In this document: piece after piece, positions 9,541-22,634 of the stretch | Layout: the number at the start of each line of letters is the position of its first letter | Position numbering within the stretch: position 1 is the stretch's first letter | From: Kappaphycus alvarezii | Lineage: Eukaryota; Rhodophyta; Florideophyceae; Gigartinales; Solieriaceae | Reading direction: 5' to 3' | DNA: 64,000 bases | Assembly: GCA_002205965.3 (NCBI GenBank) | Contig: NADL03000040.1 | Coordinates: forward strand, 310,001 to 374,000 | The notes under the pieces: model-generated | Database searches by the model: none | The model's input: only the letters and a program-made list of their open reading frames with translations | Told to the model about the DNA's origin: nothing | Position numbers and translations under genes: made by a program

Positions 9541-12500
9541 CTGTTAAAATGAACTGTCGGAGTCATTATATACATTATACATGCTGCAGTTTGAAGCGGA
9601 GGATTGTTGTGACCATTTATTGGCATGAATTTTATAGGATTTGGAGGTATCTATAAGGATTCTTTTACTGCAGGGCACTTCACTTTTTATCTTGTGGCGT
9701 ACTAGCTTTTATTTTTTTTACATGTGGTATTACTCATGATTCTTGGACAAATAGCTCTCATATGACGGGTGTTTAGCCCAACGCACTAATCGCTCAGCCT
9801 AGTAGGAAGGGACAGACCGCCTCTGTCCCTCTGGAGACCATCCATTTTCCGAAAAGGATATCCGGAGTATATTTAAATGGGTAAAAGTAGTGTTCTCCAA
9901 CTAAATTATGTTCAAACTAGACAGAAACGTTTACCCCAGGTACTACTAGTGTGACCTAAGAACTAATGAACGTTTACTATCAAGGAGACAAGAAAGAGGA
10001 GGGTAAAATGGTCTAGATCGTTTTCGGTGAAAAATATATCATCGTTCGCAATTTTAAGCAGCGAAAAGAATGGAAATAGTATAAAAAAACTCTAGAGGAG
10101 CACTTTCTACATTTTTTTGCTGAAAATACCCACATCGTGTGCATTATGAACAAGATAATTCCTATATTCATACAGCTAAGGTTATGAAGGACCGGTTTGC
10201 TAGGAATGATATGAATTTTATGAGCTGTTCAGCAGTAATTTCTGACTTAATTACTATAAAAAAAGCCAAGTTTATATAACTCCTCATTGCTTACAGGGCA
10301 CTACGCAATTATAGCAGTATGTAGGATGTTAAAGCTTCTACTTTGAGAGGAGTGCTTAAATTTGACCTTTTATATCCTTAACACCTTGTCCGTGGCATGC
10401 AAAAGCTCTGCGCGGATGTAGTTGAGGGGCAGGGAGGAAAAACTGCCCATTAAGCTCGTTTTTGTAAGTTGAAGTGGACGTGAGAGTGTTTGCACTAATT
10501 TCGCCCCAACTTTTGTGTAGATATCAGAGCCGAAATTAGACAACAATGCAAGTGCTTCCAATAGGTGCTTACAGTTTTAAGTTTGTAATGCACCAAATTT
10601 GCAATCTTTGAACAACTACTCTGGATCTTTTATGAAAATCAATGTTAAATACCGGAAAATCGTCCCAAAGGATTTAAAACACGGGTTGAATATTCAGGTT
10701 ATTTGGGTGAATTTTGGATCTGAACATTTCAATAAAACAGTAAACTTATCCTATAAATTTGGACAATATATTTACTCTCCTTGTAAGTACTCAAAACCAT
10801 GAGTGAGATCAAATTGCTCGCTTTCTACTATTGAAGCACCGTTGAATCATTCTATTAGTGTTAATTGATATGCACAGTATTTGAAACCAAAATTTCAACT
10901 AAATATTAGCCGCGAACATAAATAACAATGTGTTTAGTTAATTATTCCTATTTTGTCAGAATTTGTGTGTGTTTACAAAATTCAGATTAGAAAAGCACAA
11001 TGCCCCAACTTTCTTTACCGAATAACAGTTTTTCGATACTGTTCAGCTTCATTGGTAATTACTCGTAATAATAGATAGAAACAAAATCTATCGCTCTTAT
11101 TCTTGTTCAAAAATTATGAGGATGGCATTGATTGACAAATATTTCCGAATAAGATCTGCATTGCTCATTTCAAATGTAACCTCAATTAAAAGAAATCTTT
11201 CCACAAAGCTAATCCAAAAAAGTAAATATATATGATATACAAAAAATTGTTTACAAAATTTGTCCATCAACCCCACATTTAATATCTTTTAAAGTATATT
11301 ACGATCTGGTGATCTCATTACAATAAAAGTCTTTCAAGGCTCATTCAATACCGAAAGCTGTGTTTTTTTGTTGACAAATGCTTTGCTGTATGTGAAAACG
11401 CAAATCGTTTGATATATGTAAAAGGACTTATTAGCATTTTTGAATTGTTTATATGGCTGAATCTCCTCCAAGTTAAAAGAAACTGATCTCATTGGAAAAT
11501 TATTCTGAAATATTAGTGTAAGAAGAAACTTTCTTTCACTTATATTATTAAATTAAATCCAATACAGCCAAAATGACTTCTTTTCCGATGTTACCGCATC
11601 AAATTTGTGTGACGCCAATTGAAGACTAATGAGAGAAAACTCTTATCCGTCTACTTCTTCAACTCAATTTGTTAATCATTTTACGTCCCTTTCTAAAGTT
11701 TCTGTTTTCTGTTTTCTTCTGATCCCATTTTCTGGGGTGAAAAGAATCATACTTTTGCAATTAGGAAAGACTTGTCCTCGTCTGCCACAAATATTTCACT
11801 CCTTGAAGGGATATTAATAAGCATAAAAATCGCACATTTGCTGGATCCGATAAATATCTATATCACAAAAAGACCTTGCTCATTATCAAAATTCTGGCTG
11901 AAACGATTGTAGAAAGTTAATTTATAGTTCTTTCCAGGGAAATAAGTTATTGCGAAAAAAATTTCATAAATTCTATGATACAATCTTCTACCTTACCCTG
12001 CTGTTCTCACTGATAGTCATTTGTACATTAAACTAATTGCTTAATTAGCGTTTCGTGAGGGATTTAATCAACCTAGTATTCGCGAAAGTTGAGAATTGCG
12101 GTGCTTAGGTACCAAGTTGCTGTTAGGATTTCCAATGGCGACATATTTTGGATAAATGGATCAGTTCTTTGTGGCAGTCATTCTGACTTTGAAGAAAAAC
12201 TAGTCGTTGCAGGCAGAATTCGTAAACCAACTCCCTAAATGGTTTCTAGAATGTTTTCTTGATTAAAACAGCTCACAAAGTCGTTAGAAGTCTTATGAAG
12301 AAATTAATGTATTAACATTTCCATTTCGCCATAGGTTATCGTTTTATCTTTATTTTTCTACAGTAATTTTGGCTTACATATCACGGGGAAAATATGGAAC
12401 AGCCCTTATTTTTGGCAATGAAAGCTCATGAAAACATTGAAATTCTGAAAAAAACACTACCAATGGAATGGTCAATGAGATTTGTAGAAAAGACAAAACT

Positions 12501-13261
12501 ATCATATTAACAGGGTTTTTTTCGAAAAAGATATCCTCCATGATTACTTTTACGGATGAAAAAACCATGGAGCACGTGAACATGTTTTTTTTCCTTTTCT
12601 AAAAAGTACCACAGATGAAAGGACCATGTTCCATCTAGTAGATTTCCGCTATCATTGAACCAACCCATCTCAAATTGTAGAGTTATATTTGGTCGCTTGG
12701 AGCAGTTTTGAGCCCTCAATTTCCACAAAGAGAAGATGTTAAAAAGAGAGACATTCTGCAGATAGCTATTTATAATGGGTAATACAAACAGGACACTTCT
12801 TACGGGCACAGTCTCGTGTGAGGCATGTGAGAATATTATTTGGATGGAAGTCTGTCAAATGGTTGCTGTTTTGTTTTTTAGCCAGTGTTGCCAAGTTCTT
12901 TATAGTTTTTTTAACCATTTCAATACAACTATCGTACAGATTAATCGCTAAAAGAAGTTACTGGTTTATAGTTTGCTCGCTTGTACTAAATGTATTGATG
13001 AGACCAATAGTACCATTGTCTTTCATTATGGTGTTTTGTTGCGGTTTTTTTACAAAATTATGTGATGTTCAATATTTTTAGGCACTTTAATTGATTACTG
13101 AAAGTAGCTATCTTCCATTCGAGTTGTAATATTCAGTGAAGTCGGAAATTTGTTGCTATATCCTTTCAAATCAATTAGTTTAGTATCTAACTGAGGAAGA
13201 AAGTGGGTTACTCATTTAAATTTATGGATTGGCTGGAACCAATTTGGAGTTATAAATCCAA
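9541..13261. other. AT-rich stretch without recognisable genes
   Basis: About 3.7 kb of AT-rich sequence with frequent stops in all frames. I could not identify coding, RNA or repeat structure beyond short A/T runs. Confidence 0.45.
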
Positions 13262-13400
13262 ATTTCATATTAAATACATGTATCGATGGTCAAAGCAATG
13301 TATAAATCATTGCTGTCGAATGCTAGCACCAGCAACAGTCTACCAGAAGGTCGATGGGATGTCAGCCGGCTTCTTAGCTCATTTTGAACGTAGAGACATT
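13262..13400 (-). repeat. LINE 3'-end fragment (inverted relative to copy at 38.85 kb)
   Basis: On the minus strand this matches the segment at 38840-38945 and partly 50580-50640. Shared blocks include the stretch ending TTCTGGTAGACTGT and the following GTGCTAGCAT..GACAGCAATGATTTATACAT. In the 50.6 kb copy this block lies at the end of the LINE coding part. It is therefore a short, 5'-truncated remnant of the same family. Confidence 0.6.
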
Positions 13401-13796
13401 CACAAATTTAAGTACGGCTTCATATAAATTTTTTCTTTGGAGTATTAAAATTGTTCTGTTGTTCGGCGTCGTAATGTTTCGGTAATTGAAAATACGTTCT
13501 TTGTTCAACAAGGTTTTATTCCCATTTTAAGTTATAGTTTTGCAACAAAGGAGTTGTAATAGCCATGATTACAGAATCTCCACCCAAACCACTCTTTTCC
13601 CCTTCAAGGAAGATAACTAGCGTGCTATTTGAGCGTTTTGGCGAATATTTTGGTCCAAATCACGTCCTAACTGCGTGATATCCGTTCTTTTTTTCTGCTG
13701 TGACGTGCTATACGCGCACCTATGCGCAAGTCAGGATAGATATACAGATAGCCCATCACCAACATTATTTTATCTAAAAAAAAATTACACCAGCCA

Positions 13797-14612
13797 ATGA
13801 GAGGGAGTGTCCATTTCAAGCAGCTCAGAGTTTCCATCACGGGCTTTCGTCGGAACAAGCCTTGCCGCCAAAAAGTGACTCTCGATTTCAACAAATCGCC
13901 ATACGGGAGATTACCCACAGTAAACTGGGTCACGGTGACCAGTCTGTTCGATGCCAACCAGTTCCAGCCAAGCAGCCATTTCGAAAGGCAATCATCCGGG
14001 AGAAGTGCATGTACAACGAAGTCACGATCTTGATATCAAGACCTGCCTGTGCAGATGCCGCAGGACCTGTCTACCCTTTTTCTTCCTTCACGCAGGCTAT
14101 ATGATACAGCAGAGAAGATACCCTCAAAGGACGTTCAACAGATAGTACTCAACAGCCTGTCAAGGAGCCATTCTGAAATGAGTTTTGTGAGAGACGATTC
14201 CAAGGCTGATTTAAAGTTTGTCGAAGGAAGGGAACCATCTTAGAAGCATCATTCTCTGCAAACCTACCCCTCATTTCTCACGAACGAACGCAATTTTCCA
14301 CCACAAACACTAACAAGTCACTCTCGAAAGACACACAACACCTACCCCTATCGCTTCTTCTGGATCTGTACTCCCCTTACTGACAATTACTTTCCAAATT
14401 CGCTAATAAATCAAGGTACAGGCTAGTTGATCCACCACCACCTCCGCACAGTCGAAGAAGTAACAGTTATCTTTTGCTGAAGAATATTTCACGTACTCCG
14501 TCGAGTACTCCGGACCTGAATAACACAAATTCTATTTCAGTTTCAGCTCCTTTCATATTCAGTACTCCCGGAGAAAAGCGCACAAAAATCTACGCGGCAA
14601 ACGTAAAACATT
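13797..14612 (+). pseudogene. Candidate decayed or spliced coding region, unknown product
   Basis: One frame is open at 13797-14243 except for a single TGA at 14031. Its second part (RRLYDTAEKIPSKDVQQIV; FVRDDSKADLKFVEG) has a composition typical of protein. From about 14200 to 14612 another frame reads as protein with one TGA near 14382, including VDPPPPPHSRRSNSY and ISRTPSSTPDLNNTN. A short intron ending GTGCAG at 14045, or frameshift decay, would reconcile the parts, but I could not choose one model. No family is recognised. It could be a host gene with introns or an old pseudogene. Confidence 0.35.
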
Positions 14613-15480
14613 AAAAGCCACCATCGCAGGAGACATCGGACGCTAGAGTTGGTAGCAAGTCGCGGGGGTGTAGAAATTGTTTACTGAGTATTAATCTCTC
14701 TCACTTGGGAAGGCTTGGGTGTAACAGTCGAGGAAAGCCCCCAACCAGACGAAGGCAACATTTTGGGACAGAGTCATGTCAATATGCAGTGAGACTCATT
14801 CTGTTAATAGGACTGCAAATTCTTTGGGGAGTAACTGGAGAAAACTAGAAAGTGATGTGCAGATCTATCTTGCGAGGCAAAGAAGTATTTATGGGGAAGA
14901 ATCCATATGGAACAAACGAAGAGGACATTGAAACCTTGCCATTGAAATATTTCGAAAGAAGGCGGTAAAAAATACAACAGCGGCATATTTCAATACGCTC
15001 AGCCATTTAAGCATAAAGACGTGGCATTTTTTGTCGCTAGGCAACCCAAATTTCAAAGTTGAATCATGAATAAGGGTATTGTTGCTTCGAACTAATGGAA
15101 TGTGTTAATCGCTTCTGTTGACCCAAGAACCATTTTTCGGGCCAACAGAAGTGGAAGCACATAACTATTGCTATTATTAGATCAGCATACAGAGCCGAAC
15201 ATGAAGCAGACTCTCTTATTGCACCTGATGAGGGCTTCCAGTATCCGTTCGTAAGAGATTTGTTTAAATAACATTCAGCGAAATATTTCTCTGCATAAGG
15301 GAAGGCCGATGGAAGCCAAGAGAGCGAAGGAGCAAGATAAGAGCGTGAATGAAATGTGTCGCATTGAATCGGCAATTGAAACTCTTTCGAAGAAGACGGA
15401 AACTGAAGCGATGCATTGCGGAACATTAAGGACCAGACGGAGATGCAAAATGAATTCGAGAACGACTAACGTCTGCTACA
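14613..15480. other. No clear feature
   Basis: No convincing coding frame or repeat. The last 100 bp may be the decayed 5' part of a Harbinger ORF1. Confidence 0.35.
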
Positions 15481-15481
15481 A

Positions 15482-15670
15482 ATGTTGAATAAATGTTCAG
15501 AAGATTATAAGACCATACTGGAGGACATCATTGAGCAGAGAAGGGAGAGAATCTCAAGAAAATGGCGGGCGCGGACTGATGATCAGGAAGTCGCACTGGG
15601 TAATGTTCAGAGAAAAGTCGCAATTCGCATTCGACGTGAAGAAATTGAAGCAGCTTTATTACGTGATTAG
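15482..15670 (+). pseudogene. Possible Harbinger ORF1 fragment
   Basis: A 62-codon frame rich in Arg, Glu and Lys (EDIIEQRRERISRKWRAR) that looks helical. It lies on the plus strand, facing the minus-strand Harbinger transposase relic that ends 180 bp further on. The better-preserved element at 30-33 kb has the same face-to-face layout. The assignment rests on context and composition, not on a domain match. Confidence 0.3.
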
Positions 15671-15849
15671 GAAAGTGATGAGATTTTCAAGTAATATGGT
15701 TCGTTTTCTATTTAAATGCTTAATTAAATACTGTATCTGCGTTTAACGGATTCGACAAGATCCTTGCGTAGACTTGTAAAAGCGCTACTCAATGTCATGA
15801 ATTATTCCAAAATCTCCAGTCGCTCCCATTCTAAATCTCCTCCTTCTGT

Positions 15850-16745
15850 TCTGTCAGCATATTGTTATGCTCGGCTGCCTCTCTTCGCGTTTCATTCCCG
15901 TTCGCAATTTCCTCCAGATAGAGCTCCTCAACTGTTTCAATGAGCAGTTTCTCTTCTTGCTCATACTCAGTAAACGCCCAAGCTTGATTGGAGCGGACCA
16001 ACATGCTGTCGAGGATGACATTGTATAACTCATCAGGATTACACCTTCTTTAAACCAATAGAATGAATCATTCATCAATACTTTAAACGTGATTGAAGCA
16101 CACCAAATGCTCTCTCAATATCTTTCCTTAACCCCTCCTGAACTTTTGTGTATCTCGATTCATCGTCGGCTGTGAGGTGGTTCATAGGCTTGGCAAAAAG
16201 AGGCCAGCCAGGGTAGATTACATCTGCTAGAAAATACAAAAACTCGTGCTTGGAGGCACAACGAGGTAAACGAAACTCATGAAGCAAAATAAACCTAAAC
16301 TTTCCTGTTAAAATTTCATTGAACAAAGGGAGAACGACAAAATTTTCTTGTCGTTGTTCGTTCCAGCTCGACCTGGGAACCAGGACCCAATATAAAGTTC
16401 CCTATCGCACTACTCCTGCACTTGAATAGTTGCCACTGTTCTTTCCTTTGTATTGTGATACTCAAATTTCTCGGCAAGTGGGCAGTTTTTCCATTTGATT
16501 TTGCCGCAGTCTACAGCACCCACACACTAGCAAATCCATGCGCATTGTAATGATTCTCTCTACGGGACAACTCAACCACGTTAGGTCTTCTGTTGACATA
16601 TTGTTCCCTATAGAGCTGAACAAAAAACGACAAAACTTACGAAAATATCCTCGTATCGTTTCGGACCCATTCTAGCGCCATCATCCATATCGTCAAGTGG
16701 CCGACCTGTTCCCAATAGTCGGAGACAAGCCAACACCTTTATCTC
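15850..16745 (-). pseudogene. PIF/Harbinger transposase relic (DDE_Tnp_4 type)
   Basis: Transposase of a PIF/Harbinger DNA transposon, read leftwards. Conserved blocks in order are DDMDDGARMGPKRYEDIF near 16690, the first catalytic Asp region GAVDCGKIKWKNCP near 16510, and the second Asp in AGTNND near 16365. Then come YFLADVIYPGWPLFAKP near 16215 and the Glu-containing QEGLRKDIERAFGVLQ near 16120. Several stops and frame changes interrupt it, so it is inactive. The protein tail continues to about 15850. Terminal repeats were not identified. The family call is firm because the blocks and spacing are diagnostic. Confidence 0.85.
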
Positions 16746-17099
16746 AGATTGTATTCCAACTTTGCCAGCTGCATTTTCAGAGTCCTGAACATATGGCGGT
16801 ATTTTCTGTCAAATCACTGTGTAAAACCCGAAACGAAGCACGTTGGACACGAAAAGTCCTTCAAAAGGAGCGCAACCTATAAACGGGATTTGACACCAAA
16901 TAGTCTTTTACCCTCGAGCTAGTTCCTCTATGAATGTTTCTTCTGCCGGGAAGTCTTCCTCTTCTCTTCTTCTTTGCAGTTTGTGACAAAAGAACACCCG
17001 TCGCCGCATTTATACATCCTTGAGAAGCCAGCCCGGAGTTCTGGAAGCTCGCTAAAATCGCGGAAAGATTCTTTATATCTTAGCAGGAAGGATAAATAA

Positions 17100-17454
17100 G
17101 ACTTCTGCCGTTTGGCTGGTCGGGATGTGCTGAATGATAGATGAGTTTGTGTTGGTATTGGCGAGGATTATTCTGGTTGAGTACAAACGTGTGAGTGGGC
17201 AATACTGGAGATGCCGAGCAATGTTGAGGATGGTTTCGAGCCGCTGATCTGGCGCGTCGAATCAAGATAGGTATCACCAACTTGAGCTTCTCAAGCGTTG
17301 GAATTTCCTATTTCTATTTATTCGTAAATTTTGTTGGCTTCTCAAATGATGTGTAAATGGGGATTAATTTACTGTGGTAGATATGTGGGTTGGTATCCAG
17401 TAAATTTGTACGGAGCGTAGATATCGTATCATTGTCAAGCCAATTGTGCCTATC
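17100..17454 (-). repeat. Dispersed non-coding repeat (LINE 3'-region type)
   Basis: The stretch containing GTGGTAGATATGTGGG at 17373-17388 and the following bases match, in inverted orientation, 49650-49720 and 50690-50760. Those lie next to LINE coding ends. The hAT element inserted just after it. Confidence 0.5.
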
Positions 17455-17475
17455 TAGTGATGGCCGGTAATAAAA
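17455..17475. repeat. hAT left terminal inverted repeat
   Basis: TAGTGATGGC is identical to the inverted right end at 21615-21606. Similarity continues weakly into the AT-rich subterminal part. Confidence 0.85.
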
Positions 17476-17810
17476 AAATTATTCCATGACAGGCACTTAA
17501 AAATAAATATAGTGTATTACCGGGTAATTTAATTCCCTCTCAGACCAAGACAGAAATTATTACCTCAAAAGTAATTTATGAAGTCATAGTACATAATTAT
17601 CACTATGACTTCATATTTTAATGACCTAGCTAGTCATTATTATGACCAGCTAGGTGATTAATTCCCCGAAATTAATTCCCACTGTCATGACGAACGGAAT
17701 ACTTCCGCACTGTGCTATACAGTAGTGTACAGTGCTTACATTACAGTGTAAGGCCTACCAGAAACGTGCAAGATGCAGTCATGCACTGAACTGTCCAATG
17801 CAGTAACTGT

Positions 17811-17854
17811 ACTCCATGTTGTACTGTACTGTACTGTACAGTGCAACATGGAGT
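17811..17854. repeat. 44-nt near-perfect palindrome in hAT subterminal region
   Basis: The left arm ACTCCATGTTGTACTGTA and right arm TACAGTGCAACATGGAGT are reverse complements except for one position, and CTGTACTG lies between them. It lies 350 bp inside the left end of the hAT element, where transposase-binding repeats are usual. Confidence 0.65.
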
Positions 17855-18577
17855 ACAATACAGTACACTACGATATTCAGAGTGAGGGTTCAATCCCAAA
17901 GAAACAGAACTGCTTCAATTGTTTGAGCAGCCCCTGACCAATGCACTCATTTGCAGAAAACTATCAATGCGGCCACTCAGGCTACATTTGAAAAATACAA
18001 TGTATATATACAACTATTCGCGTCATTATTCTCAACAATCGACCCGCAGTCGAGAGGTTAAGCCTAAGTCTGGGATTCTGGATAGTCATATCCTTTCTCG
18101 CAGTAACTTAGTCGGAGCGGTGATTTAATTTCCTGATTCCGAGATCGTTCTCAGATTACTGTCATAACGTAGTACAAAGAAGTTGTTATCTAGATGCCAG
18201 CTAAGAAGCGCCAGAGATTGTAGTGCTACTCATAGAAATATGTCGCCAGAAGGGCAGCTATGTTTTAAACCTTTTTTGTGAGTAAAAGGCTGTTTTTTGA
18301 ATATTTTTAGAGGATTTATTACAACAAACACAACTTATATAAACTGGAGTCCATTAAACATGTGAAAGTGAATCTTGAACTTACCTGAAAGGGGTAAGTT
18401 GTAGTTATTTACATGTATATCGATAAATATCTATTTTTACAGGGCTTGGGCAGAAAAGCAGTGCATATGTCTATAAATCGAAGTCTATTTCGTCAAAGGA
18501 GCGAATAATATTTTATACCTCATAGCTTGACATATAAAAGGTATTCAGAAGACGTCAAATAAAGAATTTATAACATT

Positions 18578-20807
18578 CTAATATTGCGGATCTAATTCAA
18601 TTCGTCTGGAAGATGCTTTTGTCTCTTCAGATAGTCTCCAACTTTCAAAAGACATTCGGTAAGGCCAGCTGTCAGCCGGATCTCTTCTTGGATCTAATTG
18701 ATCCAGCAATGCTAAAACTCTTTCAGATGTTGTTGAGGAAGAATTAGGAGTAAAAACACGTGCGACTCGAGATAAGATTGGGAATGTGCCTTCATACTTC
18801 TTCCAAAAATCAAGCGGTTCCATTTCTTTTGCAGAAGCCGCCATAAACTTGTAAAGGTTATTTCGGAATCAATGGAGGCATCAACTTTATCCCCAATTTG
18901 CACATCATCATCATCTGAATCGAAACTTGATAAAACACCCTTCTTTGAATGTTCGGATGCTTTTTCATTTAAAGCATCCGACCCTGACGAAACCGTGATA
19001 GTGAAGTAGTTTTCCGCCAATTTTGAGATAAGCTTCACAGCAGCTGTGTCAGAGAGTGTGTAAGCATCAACTCCACCCAAGAAAACCTTGTGCTTCATTT
19101 TGAAATACCTGGGAGTCAGAAGAGTTGCAACATGAGCGCAATGCTCTGCCATTGGACACTGAAGGTTATTCTTCTTACGGCGGTTCAGGATTAATTCAGA
19201 TAAATCATCTACCAATCTTCGCGTCACAGAATCCATTAAATTTTGCTCCTTCTTCTTTTTCAGAATTTTCAAAATTCCTGCCGAACAAATGTCCTTCAAA
19301 TGCATTGTCGGGCCTACCTTGAGCCCAACAAAGCTGTACTTTCTTCGACTGCCCTGAATAGCTCAACAATAGCTTTCAGGGATAGCTTTTCCCTAGCGGT
19401 AGGTCTATCAGCTGGACCGACACCTTTCCATGTAACATTGTCAGCATACAGTTTTTCGACTGCGATCCAAAATAGGGTTCCAAATACAAAAACCTCTCAA
19501 CCATTGAAACAGTAGATCCCCATCTTGTCTTAACATCCAAAATTGGCCGCAATATACCCGCATTTTTTGACGAAAGCTCTGCAGGTACTGTGCAGCAACT
19601 GCAGACTTCTTAAAAAACTTGACAGTCTGGCGCACTTTCATAAGTAATTCGTCAATCTCTTGTCTGAGAAATGCCTTACGAGACGAAATCTGAAGCGAAT
19701 GAGATGCACATGCGATTCGGTTCCAAGAAGATCTGAAAGTGTAGGCTAACTGTGTCTCATTGGTCGAGGATCTTTCAGGAACAGTATCTGCAAGGGAGAA
19801 GTTTTCAGGCAACTGCGGCAAGGTAGCATTCAGGATCAAATTGAGCTGATAATCGAATGAATCTTCGCTGAAATCCTCATTAACATCCTTGTCATCCAGT
19901 CCAGTTTCAGCTTCTTCGAATACTGATTCATTGGAAGCGGGTTCAGATTCAGTTGCCTTAAACGTAATTGCATCCCTTTCTTGCGCATAAATCGAGGCGA
20001 CCTCGTCAGTTTCCTCTCCACTTTCAAGCTCTCTGATTTTCTCGAGCCGCGACTCCAGCAGTACAGAATCCTCAATTTCAGCCAAAATCCCTTCCTCTTC
20101 CGACGTAAGCTCGACCTGTTTCCTCGCATTAGCAGCGCTGTCAGTGGTTATAAAAGCCACTTTTTTTCGATTCCTAATTTCTTCGTAGATTCAAGAAGAA
20201 AGCGTGAAAGTTTTTCCAGTATGGCGACCAACCAACTTAGTGCAGCATACCAAGTTTGTATGGTATCCCCTTCGCTGTCAATGAACGATATTGTTAAAGA
20301 TGAATAGGAATCATTTTTTCGGCTGTCCAAACATCATAGTTCCGGCTAAATCGGAACCTTTTCGAGTGTATCTGCATCAACTTATCAACAATAGCCTCAC
20401 ATTTCTGTAAAATACGACTGATGGTCTGACGGCTGACATGGTTGATTCCTGGAGCAAATTCATATACAATTGCGCGAAACCCCTAATCTTCAACAATAGA
20501 AATCGGTTTTGATTGAGAGCAATCCGTTCTGCGCATAACCGAATAAATTTCTTCTGAACGGAACCGATTTGTTGGCCTTCTGGGTGAACATTTTCTTGAA
20601 GCCAGGGTTTGTCAGGCTTGATGTAATAGCTGAATCCCCCTTACGTTTATCGAATGACACGGAGATGTCAGTTGTCTTGTGTTTGCTGTTCATGTGGCTT
20701 CGGATATTTGCGGTTCCACGTCCCAAAGCACCTACTTTCGCGCAAAGCCGACACTTGAACTTTCGCTTGTGCGGTTCATCTTTGGAGTAAACCCGTTCAA
20801 ATTGCAC
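18578..20807 (-). pseudogene. hAT transposase with BED zinc finger (broken)
   Basis: Transposase for the hAT element that encloses it. The N-terminus (from 20807) has a BED finger: FKCRLCAKVG followed by IRSHMNSKHK. An acidic linker follows at 20160-19850. The RNase-H-like core has RIACASHSLQISS and KKSAVAAQYLQSFRQK (19720-19580), then HVATLLTPRYFKMKH near 19110. The C-terminal dimerisation block is FWKKYEGTFPILSRVARVF and TSERVLAL near 18800-18710, ending at 18578. Frame changes near 20450, 19500, 19320 and 18850 break it. Some might be introns, since I did not find a single continuous model. Confidence 0.85.
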
Positions 20808-21615
20808 GAAAGAAAAGATCGGGTTGTTTGAATTTCCATCATACGGTACAAAATGGGTAGTTGCCGGACCTGGTGAGTTTCGCGCTGAGAGAGGGGCCGT
20901 TGGACCTTTTTCGTGGACCGAAGGGGTTTGGTTGCATTACGGGCTCAGATTGCGCATTTGCGCTCTGGGAATTCATTTTGACTGAAAAGATCCTGGAAAT
21001 CGGTAGTTTTCGGTAAACCTTGTGTATTCTGGTCTTAGTGGCTCTGACAAGAATATTGTGGCTTTTTGGATCCATGTTCAAAAACTGTGTCATTCTAGGT
21101 TATAGTATAGAATACTGTAAATCATGACTTTTGAGGGGCATCGGTGGTGATCAAGTCATAGATAATTAATTACTTTGTGGTCATGAAATTCTGGAGATGT
21201 GGTAAGGTGGATATTTATGCCGATAGAATAAGAATGGTAATACAGTTATTATTTCTCCATACCATAGTGGTGAATTCTATTGTAGGCAGGTAATTAATTG
21301 TTAATAGTAATAATTTTGCCATAGTGTATTCTATTGCTCCCAGGTAAATTTGGTAATCAAGTCATTGATTTTTTAATCAATGACTTGATTACCAAATTAT
21401 TTTTAATGACTTCTGTAAGTCCTAAATTCTTTAATGACTTCAGAAAGTCATTAATTATTTTATTACCCCAGGAAGTCATTAATTCCTTTGTGAGTTTATA
21501 TGCACAGGTAGGGAATAAAATGACAATTATTTTGGAATAATTCTATTACAGGGAATTGAAATTTTTTAATTTTTATGTACTTAAATCTATGACCAATAAT
21601 TCCCCGCCATCACTA

Positions 21616-22430
21616 TGCCAATCTCAAATGATTGGCTGCGAACGAGTATTGCTTTGAGTGATATCATATATAATACAACAATACCGTAGCCAGAACTGCT
21701 AGAAGTATTTTGAAAATTACGGCTATATCGCCACTTTTGAGGCTTTAATATTCGCCACTGCTGGTTTTGCTCTTATCAGACTATCTGGTATTTGTAATTA
21801 GCACCAAATGACAGTTGAAAGCTGGAGCAGAAGTTGGTCGCTGTGATTGTGATTGTAGAGCTGGAAATTCTACGTCTGACCTCCCATGCTATTTTGCATT
21901 ACTGTACTTCAAAATCTATTTCGCTTACAGAGTGGCTGTAAAAGGAGAAGAATGAAATTGGAATGCAGCAATCCAAAAAGAAGCCAACTTGGCGCAGATC
22001 TTTGTATTTAATGTGGTTTGCAATTGTCAACGCGCAATTCCAGACTTTGTGGTGAACCGACTGCATGGCTGCTTGAGGCGCCAGCTAGCGCAGGTTGTGC
22101 GGACGGGGTCACTGGTGCAACAAATTACGAAACTTAAAAAGTTGTGTACAATATGCGTTTATTTCATTGCTTGTGGGCTAATATCTCTTTCATACACGCC
22201 ATACGTAATTGTAGATTCCTACGTTTGGTTCACGTGACGACCGGTATGTATTGAAATGAGCGAAAATATTGTTTACTTGCAGATGACGAGAGTTAATTTC
22301 ACAAAGTCGAAACGGTGGCGTTTTCCACCATACTCTCTGCTATGTTACACATCGCTCTAAAGACGCCCGTCTCCCATGTTTCGACCTCATAGCCAAGGAT
22401 TGAAGAGCTCGTCTCGTCACCACGTCAAGT
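21616..22430. other. Right flank of hAT, no clear gene
   Basis: The first 8 bases are the target duplication. Beyond it I see no convincing coding region. A short ORF at 21989-22237 has no recognisable motif. Confidence 0.4.
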
Positions 22431-22634
22431 ATCAAGCGCCCCCATGGCAAACATACCAGCGACGTGTAGAATAGTTTGTCTACTACACACTTTGGTCATG
22501 TTCAACGTTATCCTCGCATCATCAACACCACGTGATGACAAAAGCGCTGCCCATCCGCATTCAATTCGTGCGGCACACACCTTTCGGCGAGGAACACTAC
22601 ATGTTGAGAGTGGTAGTCCAATACAACAAGCCTC

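Larger units (their letters stand above)
17455..21615 (-). mobile_element. hAT DNA transposon with TIRs and 8-bp target duplication
   Basis: The left end is TAGTGATGGCCGG (17455) and the right end, on the opposite strand, is TAGTGATGGCGGG (21615), typical hAT termini. The flanking 8 bp are TGCCTATC (17447-17454) and TGCCAATC (21616-21623), identical at 7 of 8 positions, as expected for a hAT target duplication. The interior holds a minus-strand hAT transposase with a BED finger and the hATC dimerisation region. Total length is 4161 bp. Subterminal regions are AT-rich and palindromic. The coding region is broken, so the copy is probably non-autonomous now. Confidence 0.9.
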
